Source: an uncultured Verrucomicrobiota bacterium
GTDB lineage: Bacteria; Verrucomicrobiota; Kiritimatiellia; RFP12; UBA1067
Direction: 5' to 3'
Assembly: GCA_945947925.1 (NCBI GenBank)
Contig: CAMEZU010000057.1
Location: 1 to 8,900, forward strand
DNA: 8,900 nt
The notes under the pieces were generated by a model that saw only the letters and a list, made by a program, of their open reading frames with translations, searched no databases and was not told the origin of the DNA. Of the stretch, positions 1-5,613 are shown piece after piece. Within the stretch, counting starts at the first letter, position 1, and each line of letters starts with the position of its first letter. The position numbers and the translations under genes are program-made.

Positions 1-322
1 CCTCCGCTGAAATGGTCTTGTCCATGTAGTCGTCTGCGCCCGCCTTCAACCCGCTGATGTGCGTCAGATCGTCATCGAACGCGGAGAGGAAGAGGACCGG
101 CACGAGCAGGTCGGTCCTGCGTATCTCCCGGCAGGCCGCAAGGCCGTCCATGACCGGCATGCCGACATCCAGCAGCACCAGGTCGAACGACCGCTGCGCA
201 AACACCTCCACGGCCGCACGCCCGTTTCCAACGGCCACAACCTCATACCCCTCCTGCTGCAGTTCTTCCGTCAGGCTCCGGCACAACATCCGATCATCCT
301 CAGCCAACAGTATCCTGTACAT
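1..322 (-). CDS. Response regulator, receiver domain (partial, runs off the left edge)
   Basis: The first 107 residues of a two-component response regulator; the C-terminal output domain lies beyond the window. The reading frame shows the whole CheY-like receiver fold: acidic pocket E8-D9-D10, phospho-acceptor D52 in LLDVGMPVMDG, switch serine S80 in LFLSA and the conserved lysine K102 in ADDYMDK. The residue after the lysine is threonine instead of the usual proline, a small departure from consensus. The start at 322 begins MYRILLAEDD, as expected for the family, and has a GAGAGG Shine-Dalgarno sequence (plus-strand 328-333) about 5 nt upstream. It lies 47 nt downstream of the 162-aa winged-helix gene on the same strand, so it is probably the third gene of that operon. 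The cognate histidine kinase is not in view. Family assignment is firm; what it regulates is unknown. Confidence 0.93.
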   Translation of the reverse strand, partial: MYRILLAEDDRMLCRSLTEELQQEGYEVVAVGNGRAAVEVFAQRSFDLVLLDVGMPVMDGLAACREIRRTDLLVPVLFLSAFDDDLTHISGLKAGADDYMDKTISAE

Positions 323-340
323 ATCCGCCTCTCAATATAT

Positions 341-364
341 CTCCAGCCGGTCTACGCCCTGGAG
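341..364 (-). repeat. Inverted repeat between winged-helix and response-regulator genes
   Basis: CTCCAG at 341-346 and its complement CTGGAG at 359-364 are separated by 12 nt. They lie between the stop codon of the 162-aa winged-helix gene and the Shine-Dalgarno sequence of the response regulator. A transcript could form a six-pair stem here, but there is no following T-run, so it is not a convincing terminator. A processing or attenuation role is possible, and so is chance. Confidence 0.25.
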
Positions 365-369
365 CAACT

Positions 370-858
370 TCACCTTTCCAGGGCCTTCTCCGCAGCTTTG
401 GACAGACGATGGTGTTTCTTGCCCGTGCCTCGCCGTGCAGAGACATTACCCCGCGTGAGATTTTCTGCTTTTCGAATCTTCTTCAGCACCGCCTTGGAAT
501 CTGCGTCTAGGACTTTCGTCCTCGGATTATAGTAGCGCGCCCCGTTCGACACGCCCTGCAGCGTCTGCTTGAGCAGCACTCGGGCAATCGGATGTGTCTG
601 GGGCATAAGAAAATAGACGTCGGGCTTGTGATACTCCCGTCGATATCCGATGAGGCCGGCATTGAACAGATAGCGGAGATGGTGGTAGACCGACTTCACG
701 ACGACCCCTGCCGAATGGCGAAGATCCGCCTGCGTCGCCTCACCTTCGGACAGGCGTACGATCATCGCCAGGCGATTGAAGTGTGTAAAGCCCTTGAATA
801 TCCGCACCAGGCCCTCTTCCCAGCCGACTTCCAGCGCTCCGGAGACATATCCCTTCAT
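370..858 (-). CDS. Winged-helix (ArsR/MarR-like) DNA-binding protein with basic C-terminal tail
   Basis: A 162-residue protein that I do not recognise as a named family. Residues about 17-86 read as a winged helix-turn-helix: a helix around FTHFNRLAMIVRLSEGE, a recognition-helix-like segment VVVKSVYHHLRYLFNAGLIG (51-70), then a wing ending in DVYFLMP. This resembles ArsR/MarR-type transcription factors. The remaining residues (about 90-162) form a lysine/arginine-rich tail with no clear domain. The VYxxL...NAGLIG segment resembles the same part of the 91-aa protein encoded just upstream (VYLRQLNARGLLG), so the two are probably diverged tandem paralogues. The start at 858 follows the upstream stop by only 3 nt, which implies translational coupling. 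No metal-binding cysteine cluster is visible. DNA binding is inferred from the fold; the targets are unknown, though the promoter at 1145-1181 is an obvious candidate. Confidence 0.75.
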   Translation of the reverse strand: MKGYVSGALEVGWEEGLVRIFKGFTHFNRLAMIVRLSEGEATQADLRHSAGVVVKSVYHHLRYLFNAGLIGYRREYHKPDVYFLMPQTHPIARVLLKQTLQGVSNGARYYNPRTKVLDADSKAVLKKIRKAENLTRGNVSARRGTGKKHHRLSKAAEKALER

Positions 859-861
859 CGC

Positions 862-1137
862 CTACTGAAGCTCGACCGATTCCGGCAGAGACCTATCCTT
901 GTCTAGGTTGTAAAAGACCTTGATGTCAGAACGGACAACTCCGAGAAGACCTCGCGCATTGAGCTGCCGGAGATAAACGGAAGCCTCGTCATCCTGCAAT
1001 CCGAGCATCCGCGCGTAATCACGGACGCACAACATCCCGTCATGCTCCACCACCGCCTTGAACAGACGAAGCTGGTCTTCGTTCTCAAGCGTACGATACG
1101 TTCGCCACAGTGTCGGTTTGAGTTCATATTTCCTCAT
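862..1137 (-). CDS. Small winged-helix DNA-binding protein
   Basis: A 91-residue protein that is almost entirely one winged helix (about 18-78): NEDQLRLFKAVVEHDGMLCV is the first helix region, VRDYARMLGLQDDEASVYLR the helix-turn-helix, and LLGVVRSDIKVFYNLD the wing. It is probably a transcription regulator of the ArsR/MarR type and could dimerise with itself or with the 162-aa paralogue that follows 3 nt later. The start at 1137 has no Shine-Dalgarno sequence; the ATG lies 7 nt after a perfect TATAAT (-10) box, so the mRNA is probably leaderless. A second ATG 10 nt downstream is in another frame. The gene is first in a minus-strand operon and is divergent from the lipid-enzyme operon starting at 1257. 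Autoregulation through the 1170-1181 palindrome is plausible but inferred. Confidence 0.8.
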   Translation of the reverse strand: MRKYELKPTLWRTYRTLENEDQLRLFKAVVEHDGMLCVRDYARMLGLQDDEASVYLRQLNARGLLGVVRSDIKVFYNLDKDRSLPESVELQ

Positions 1138-1144
1138 GTGCAGA

Positions 1145-1153
1145 ATTATACCA
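1145..1153 (-). promoter_or_regulatory. Extended -10 promoter for the winged-helix operon (leaderless)
   Basis: On the minus strand the sequence reads TGGTATAAT, a perfect -10 hexamer (1150-1145) with the TGn extension. The ATG at 1137 follows after 7 nt, so transcription should begin at or within a few bases of the start codon. No good -35 hexamer is visible, which fits an extended -10 promoter. The region where a -35 box would sit overlaps the palindrome at 1170-1181. Confidence 0.7.
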
Positions 1154-1169
1154 TGAAATAGTTTCTAAC

Positions 1170-1181
1170 GTTTTATAAAAC
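1170..1181. promoter_or_regulatory. 12-bp perfect palindrome, candidate operator
   Basis: GTTTTATAAAAC is identical to its own reverse complement. It sits in the divergent intergenic region and begins 19 nt upstream of the minus-strand -10 box, overlapping that promoter's -35 position. This is a typical place for a repressor site, and the adjacent operon encodes two winged-helix proteins. AT-rich palindromes also occur by chance, so the operator role is an inference. Confidence 0.45.
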
Positions 1182-1201
1182 TTTAAAAGCTGTTTTCATG
1201 G

Positions 1202-1213
1202 GATAGCCCTATC
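1202..1213. repeat. Short inverted repeat upstream of the lipid operon
   Basis: GATAG (1202-1206) and CTATC (1209-1213) flank two central C bases. The element lies about 32-43 nt upstream of the plus-strand -10 box, so it could be a regulator site for the lipid operon. Five-base arms are weak evidence alone. Confidence 0.25.
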
Positions 1214-1241
1214 TTGTGTTGTAGAACGAGGCTGGTTTATG

Positions 1242-1250
1242 TGCTATAAT
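1242..1250 (+). promoter_or_regulatory. Extended -10 promoter for the lipid operon (leaderless)
   Basis: TGCTATAAT is a perfect -10 hexamer (1245-1250) with the TGn extension. The ATG at 1257 follows after 6 nt, GGGGGT. Those G bases end one nt before the ATG, too close to serve as a ribosome binding site, so the transcript is probably leaderless. No convincing -35 hexamer is seen. This is the only evident promoter for the operon that continues to about 7560. Confidence 0.7.
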
Positions 1251-1256
1251 GGGGGT

Positions 1257-1475
1257 ATGAGAAACATACCCCTCTTCTTGTTGTCCCTCTCCGCCGTTCT
1301 GTCCGCCTTTGCTGCTCCGTCTGCGGACGAGCTTCTGAAGGCCGTGCCCGCCGAGTGCTCCGACGCCGCCTATCTTCAATTCAATGCGACCGGCAAACCG
1401 ACCCCGAAGGTCCTCGGCCTGCGCCTCCCGTCCGTCAAGGAGGCCACGGTAACGGTCCGTGCGGAAGCGAGATGA
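1257..1475 (+). CDS. Short secreted or periplasmic protein leading the lipid operon
   Basis: A 72-residue protein with a good Sec signal peptide: a short basic start (MRN), a hydrophobic core (IPLFLLSLSAVLSAF) and an AFA/A cleavage site around residues 19-20. About 52 residues would remain after cleavage, without cysteines beyond one and without a fold I recognise. The start at 1257 is chosen because it lies directly behind the -10 box and begins the signal peptide; an in-frame ATG at 1239 would place the -10 box inside the gene. Its stop overlaps the ATG of the PLP enzyme as ATGA, so the two are translationally coupled. Possibilities include a genuine small periplasmic protein, a leader whose translation drives the operon, or the 5' stump of a larger secreted protein gene joined to the operon. 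The sequence does not decide between these. Confidence 0.65.
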   Translation: MRNIPLFLLSLSAVLSAFAAPSADELLKAVPAECSDAAYLQFNATGKPTPKVLGLRLPSVKEATVTVRAEAR

Positions 1476-2656
1476 CCGCACTCTTTCACAAATGCCTGCA
1501 GGATACGCGCGCGGAAGCCGCGCGTCAGGCGGGCGTTTATCCGTACTTCCATTGCCTGGAGTCGCGGCAGGATGTTGAAGTGGTGATGGAAGGGCGCCGG
1601 CGGATTATGCTGGGCTCGAACAACTACCTTGGACTCACAGCCTGCCCTGAAGTCGTCGAGGCGGGACGGTCGGCGCTCGGGAAATACGGAACGGGCTGCT
1701 CGGGTTCGCGCTTCCTCAACGGAACGCTCGACCTTCACCTCGAACTCGAAGCGGAACTGGCGGACTTCCTTGGCAAGGACGAGGCCCTTACCTTCGGGAC
1801 CGGCTTTCAGACGAATCTCGGCGTGATCAGCGCACTCGTCGGCCGTCGCGATTATCTCATTTGCGACAAGGAGTCGCATGCGAGCGTCTACTGCGCCGCG
1901 CAGATGTGCCTCGGCAAGCTCCTGCGCTTCCGGCACAACGACATGACGCATCTGGAAGCGCAGCTCAAGTCCGTGCCCGACGGATGCGGTGCGCTCGTGG
2001 TCGTGGACGGCGTCTTCTCGCTCGGCGGTGATCTCGCCGATCTTCCCGAAATCTGCCGTCTCGCTCATGCCTACGGTGCGGCGGTGATGGTTGATGATGC
2101 GCATGGACTCGGCGTCATCGGTCCGGGCGGACGCGGCACGGCGCATCACTTCGGCCTCGCGGACGAGGTCGACATCCTGATGGGTACGTTCTCCAAGTCG
2201 CTCGCCTCCCTCGGCGGTTATGTCGCGGCGAACCGGACGGTCATCGACTTCCTCCGACATGCGTCCGCGCCGTTCATCTTCTCCGCCTCGATTCCGCCTG
2301 CGAGTGCGGCGGTTGCGCTCGCCGCGCTCCGGCACCTCCGCCGGCATCCCGAACTTCCCGATCATCTGCGCACGATTGCGGACGCCGCGCGCGCGGCTTT
2401 CGTCCGGCGCGGCATACCCCTCAAGTCCGGGGCCGAGACGAACATCACGCCGATCCTCCCCGTGTTCCTCGGCGGTACGCCCGCAACCCTGGCCGTCGCC
2501 CAGCGCGTCTTCGAGGCGGGCGTTTTCACGAATCCGTTCATCCCGCCGGGCGTGCAGGAGGGGGAAGGGCTCCTGCGGACGAGCTTCATGGCGACGCACA
2601 CGCCTGCGCTCATTGACGAGGCGGCGGAAGTCCTGGCGGAGGCGCTTCGATGCTGA
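1472..2656 (+). CDS. Serine palmitoyltransferase / AONS-family PLP-dependent enzyme
   Basis: A 394-residue fold-type I PLP enzyme of the alpha-oxoamine synthase family, which condenses an amino acid with an acyl thioester and releases CO2. Visible motifs: YPYFHCLES (23-31), GSNNYLGLT (48-56), GSRFLNGT (78-85), the PLP-stacking histidine H136 in ESHASV, VDDAHGLG (207-214) with D208 for the pyridine nitrogen and H211, and the Schiff-base lysine K242 in GTFSKSLASLGG. The N-terminal YPYF...ESxQxxEV pattern and TFSKSLASLGG are more like bacterial serine palmitoyltransferase than BioF or Kbl, so the likely reaction is serine plus acyl-CoA/ACP to 3-ketosphinganine. Substrate is inferred. The frame is open further upstream to 1355, but the ATG at 1472 gives the normal family length, forms an ATGA overlap with the preceding stop and has a GGAAG sequence in front. 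It is the first enzyme of the operon and probably cytosolic. Confidence 0.88.
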   Translation: MTALFHKCLQDTRAEAARQAGVYPYFHCLESRQDVEVVMEGRRRIMLGSNNYLGLTACPEVVEAGRSALGKYGTGCSGSRFLNGTLDLHLELEAELADFLGKDEALTFGTGFQTNLGVISALVGRRDYLICDKESHASVYCAAQMCLGKLLRFRHNDMTHLEAQLKSVPDGCGALVVVDGVFSLGGDLADLPEICRLAHAYGAAVMVDDAHGLGVIGPGGRGTAHHFGLADEVDILMGTFSKSLASLGGYVAANRTVIDFLRHASAPFIFSASIPPASAAVALAALRHLRRHPELPDHLRTIADAARAAFVRRGIPLKSGAETNITPILPVFLGGTPATLAVAQRVFEAGVFTNPFIPPGVQEGEGLLRTSFMATHTPALIDEAAEVLAEALRC

Positions 2657-3543
2657 CGTTCGCCTACTACTACCTCCGCTCGATGCGGCTCTACTACGGG
2701 TTCGTGACAGGAACGACGACGTTGGTCGGATGCCTTCTGAGCGGACACACCCTCGCGGAATCCCGCACCTGGCTGCTCTTCACCATGGGCTTCTTCGCCT
2801 GGGGTTTCAATCAGATCTTCAGCGACTGGTACGACCGTCACGAGGACGCCATCAACGCGCCGCACCGTCCGATGGTGACGGGGGCGCTCAAACCGGCTCC
2901 GGCCTTTGCGGTTTCGCTCGTCGGACTCGGCTCGATCGCCGTCATTGGTTTCATCCTTTCGCCATGGACGCTTGCCTTTCTGGGCATTGGCGGAATTCTG
3001 AACATCGCCTATTCGTTCTTGAAGCGTGTGCCGGTCATCAATTGTCTCGTCTATGCCTGCGCGATTACGTGCTGTGCGCTGTTCGGCTATGTCGGTTCGC
3101 TTGGTGGGATTATGGAACTTGACGAGGTTCTTTTCTATCTGGCGATTTGGGTTTTGCCCGTTCATTTCCTGATGTGCCATAACAGTTACTATAAAGACGT
3201 CGCGGGCGATCGCGTCGCCGGCGTACGAACTCTGCAGACGCTTTGCCCTCCATTCGCCTTTTTTATTTCGGTGATTGGCCTGTGCTCGTATTGGCTCGTC
3301 TATCTTTTGTTTACGTTTTGTCGCCCGGGGCTTGCACTGATTCTTCTTATCGTACTCGCTTTGATTATCTTTTTCTTCGATGCTCTGGTCTGGAAACATT
3401 ATCATCGGTTGACGAAACGGAATTGTCAACTTTGCGTGGCGCTCCTGCATTTTCAGTTTTCCGACCAAAGCTGGTTCGTCTGTCTTCTCTCGCTGGTCGC
3501 AATCGAACTTCTTTTCCTCTGGTATCGCGATGAAAAAGAGTAG
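2650..3543 (+). CDS. UbiA-family membrane prenyltransferase
   Basis: A 297-residue polytopic membrane protein, with about eight or nine hydrophobic segments by eye. UbiA enzymes transfer a polyprenyl group from its diphosphate to an acceptor and carry two Asp-rich Mg2+ motifs. Motif 1 is SDWYDRHED (58-66) followed by HRPMVTG (72-78); consensus is NDxxDxxxD, so Ser replaces Asn while an Asn lies at 54. Motif 2 is YKDVAGDRVAGVRTL (181-195), close to the KDxxGDRxxGxxTL form of the homogentisate and geranylgeranylglyceryl-phosphate branches. The start at 2650 overlaps the previous gene by 7 nt and has GGAGG at 2638-2642, spaced 7 nt. The acceptor is unknown; in this operon a lipid headgroup or sphingoid product is possible. 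The C-terminal half (from about 3090) is visibly more AT-rich than the rest of the operon, although motif 2 is intact. Confidence 0.88.
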   Translation: MLTFAYYYLRSMRLYYGFVTGTTTLVGCLLSGHTLAESRTWLLFTMGFFAWGFNQIFSDWYDRHEDAINAPHRPMVTGALKPAPAFAVSLVGLGSIAVIGFILSPWTLAFLGIGGILNIAYSFLKRVPVINCLVYACAITCCALFGYVGSLGGIMELDEVLFYLAIWVLPVHFLMCHNSYYKDVAGDRVAGVRTLQTLCPPFAFFISVIGLCSYWLVYLLFTFCRPGLALILLIVLALIIFFFDALVWKHYHRLTKRNCQLCVALLHFQFSDQSWFVCLLSLVAIELLFLWYRDEKE

Positions 3544-4771
3544 GAACATCACGGGACTCGGAAAGCTGCTCTTCTACGCGCGCATGTCGCTTGCGTGTGC
3601 GTGGCGCTATAAGTCGCCTTCGGCGCTCCTGAAGGCGTCGCGTTTTACCAGCATCTTCTTCAGGCACAAGCTCGTGAAGATGGCGAGCGGTGAGTACAAG
3701 CTCGACTTCTACATGCCGCGGTATCCGAGCGAGGCGTTCTTCACGGCGCTGGAGGACAAGGTCATCTGCCGGCCGCCGCGCCCCGTGAGCGTCGTCCTGT
3801 CGATTTCCAAGGCCTGTGCGTACAAGTGCCCGCACTGCTATCAGCGCAAGGACGATCCGAACGAGCTGCCGCTGGAAATTCTGATTGAAAACGTCCGCAA
3901 GATGCGTGATTTCGGCATCGTCGCCTGGGCGATCGAAGGCGGGGAGCCGATGCTCAGGTTCGAGCGGCTGGAAGCGGTTTTGCGGGAAGTCCAGGGGCTT
4001 GAGGTCTGGGTCAATTCGACGGGCCACGCCGCGACCCCGGAGAAGATCCGTCGGATGCGCGAGCTGGGCGTGACGGGAGTCATGTCGTCCATCCATTCCG
4101 TCGATCCCGGCGAACACGACGCCTTCACGGGCATGCCCGGCTCCTGGAAGCGGGCGCTCGATTTCCTGCGCGACTGTCAGGACGAAGGGGTGCTCGTCGG
4201 CTTCAATACGGTGCTGACGGACCGCGAGGTCGTGGACGGCGGCATCGACCGCATCATGGACCTTGCGGCCGAACGCGGGTGCGACTACATCCAGCTCATC
4301 CATCCGAAGGCGTGCGGGGCGTGGATGGGCAAGACGTTTGACGCGTCCCTTCATCGCGAGGCCATTGCTCTCGCCAAGGCCGCGCAGGTCCGCTACAATT
4401 CGTCCGGTTCGCGCCACGCGCCCGTTCTGACGGCACAGGTCTACGAAGAGTCGCCCGAGATGCTCGGCTGCTGTTGCGGCGGCATCGACCGCTTTTATGT
4501 CGGGGCGAGCGGTGAAGTGCAGCCGTGCGAGTTCGTAAACATCTCCTTCGGCAACTTGCGCGACGTTCCCTTTGAGACGGCTTACGCGCGCATGCGCAAG
4601 GCTTTTGCGGTTCCGTGCGAGGAATGGACGTGTCAGACGCGTGCGGCGGAAATCGCCGCCGTCGCCGGCGATCGTCTGCCGCTTCCCTGGAAGGAGACCG
4701 AGCGCCTTGTCGCGGCCTGGCAGCCGGGCACGCCGACCAAGGTGTATACCGATGTGGGGATCTACCGATGA
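3530..4771 (+). CDS. Radical SAM enzyme with SPASM/twitch-like C-terminal cysteines
   Basis: A 413-residue radical SAM protein. The [4Fe-4S] motif is CAYKCPHC (C96, C100, C103; CxxxCxxC), followed by the SAM-binding GGEP (137-140) and a normal (beta/alpha) barrel sequence to about residue 290. The C-terminal region holds CCC at 314-316, C333 in GEVQPC and further cysteines C363 and C368, suggesting an auxiliary Fe-S cluster of the SPASM/twitch kind. About 80 residues precede the radical SAM motif, including a basic, hydrophobic stretch that could contact a membrane. The substrate is not known. Radical SAM enzymes do act on lipids, for example HpnH, which adds adenosine to hopene, and this gene sits between a prenyltransferase and a lipid kinase, so a lipid or isoprenoid substrate is inferred. 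The start overlaps the UbiA gene by 14 nt without a clear Shine-Dalgarno sequence, implying coupling. Peptide modification is an alternative. Confidence 0.88.
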   Translation: MKKSRNITGLGKLLFYARMSLACAWRYKSPSALLKASRFTSIFFRHKLVKMASGEYKLDFYMPRYPSEAFFTALEDKVICRPPRPVSVVLSISKACAYKCPHCYQRKDDPNELPLEILIENVRKMRDFGIVAWAIEGGEPMLRFERLEAVLREVQGLEVWVNSTGHAATPEKIRRMRELGVTGVMSSIHSVDPGEHDAFTGMPGSWKRALDFLRDCQDEGVLVGFNTVLTDREVVDGGIDRIMDLAAERGCDYIQLIHPKACGAWMGKTFDASLHREAIALAKAAQVRYNSSGSRHAPVLTAQVYEESPEMLGCCCGGIDRFYVGASGEVQPCEFVNISFGNLRDVPFETAYARMRKAFAVPCEEWTCQTRAAEIAAVAGDRLPLPWKETERLVAAWQPGTPTKVYTDVGIYR

Positions 4772-5613
4772 AGCGGTTGCTCGTTCTCGTCAATCCATCC
4801 TCCCATGGCGGCCGATCGGGGCGCCGCTGGCGGAGTCTCGCCGAGAGGTTGCCCGAGGGCGAGTTCGTGATCCTGGAATCGATTGAAGACGCGTATGAAC
4901 GGGCGCGTACAGCACACGGCTTTGAGGCGGTCGTGGCGTGCGGCGGGGATGGCACGATTCGCGCGGTCGCCGAAGGCGTCTTGAAGAATGAGGACGCGAG
5001 GCTCAAGTTCGGTGTCCTTTATACGGGGACGAGTCCCGACTTCTGCCGCACGCATGCGATACCGACCGATCCCGAGGGGGCGATCAGTCTCTTGCGCGCG
5101 GGTGCAACGCGTGCAATTCCCGTGCTGACGGCCAACGGACGCGCCTTCTTCTGTTCGCTCAATCTCGGTATCGGTGCGGAGGTCGCCGCCGTGGCCAATC
5201 GGCTGCGGCCGAAACTCGGCGACGGCTTCGGCACGTTCGTTGCTTTGCTTCGTGCGTTGTTCCGTTCGTACGCCTACTCCGTCCGACTGGGGGACGAGCT
5301 TCTCGCCGACCGGCTGCACGTCCTCGTTACGCGCATCCCGTTCATCGCCGGCGGACTCAAGCTCGCGTTGCCGGAACTGCGGGATGACGAATATGCCGTC
5401 TGGTCCGTCCGGCGTCCGGGCTTCTTCGGCTGGCCGCGCCTCCTGTGGCGTCTCTATCGCGGCAAGCCCTGTGGCGAGCTTATCATCTGTCGCGAATCGC
5501 GACGGGTCACTTCATCAGAGGATCTTCCGGTGGAGTTCGACGGCGATCCGCAGGGCAGGCTTCCCGTGGAAATCCGTTTTGACGATCGACGCCTGAATCT
5601 GATCTGTCCATGA
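4768..5613 (+). CDS. Diacylglycerol/sphingosine-kinase-family lipid kinase
   Basis: A 281-residue protein of the DAGK catalytic family (YegS/DgkB, sphingosine and ceramide kinases), which transfers phosphate from ATP to a lipid hydroxyl at the cytosolic membrane face. Motifs: NPSSHGGRSG (9-18), nucleotide-binding GGDGTIRAVAEG (59-70), TGTSPDF (86-92), NLGIGAEV (132-139), FIAGGLKLALP (192-202) and the C-terminal EFDGDP (256-261), equivalent to the family's DGE. The third motif is normally GTGNDF; GTSPDF is an unusual variant and may mark a subfamily with its own substrate. The start at 4768 is chosen over the upstream in-frame codons because it gives the family N-terminus MKRLLVLVNP, overlaps the previous stop as ATGA and has GGGGA at 4756-4760, spaced 7 nt. 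With a serine palmitoyltransferase homologue in the same operon, phosphorylation of a sphingoid or ceramide-like product is the natural inference. Confidence 0.88.
   Translation: MKRLLVLVNPSSHGGRSGRRWRSLAERLPEGEFVILESIEDAYERARTAHGFEAVVACGGDGTIRAVAEGVLKNEDARLKFGVLYTGTSPDFCRTHAIPTDPEGAISLLRAGATRAIPVLTANGRAFFCSLNLGIGAEVAAVANRLRPKLGDGFGTFVALLRALFRSYAYSVRLGDELLADRLHVLVTRIPFIAGGLKLALPELRDDEYAVWSVRRPGFFGWPRLLWRLYRGKPCGELIICRESRRVTSSEDLPVEFDGDPQGRLPVEIRFDDRRLNLICP

Noticed and set aside
57..532. Two overlapping plus-strand open frames of 133 and 157 codons
   Set aside because: They are antisense to the response regulator and the end of the winged-helix gene, have no domain motifs and composition-driven Arg/Ser/Pro-rich products.
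1355..1471. Upstream extension of the PLP enzyme frame
   Set aside because: It would overlap the signal-peptide gene by about 120 nt and add a non-conserved Pro/Arg-rich segment; the ATG at 1472 fits the family length and the ATGA overlap.
1376..2599. Long minus-strand open frame of 407 codons
   Set aside because: It is antisense to the PLP enzyme, whose motifs are all intact; the product is rich in Arg, Glu and Ala without any fold, typical of GC-rich shadow frames.
2362..4417. Minus-strand open frames of 396 and 350 codons opposite UbiA and the radical SAM gene
   Set aside because: Charged low-complexity products without motifs, opposite genes with clear catalytic residues.
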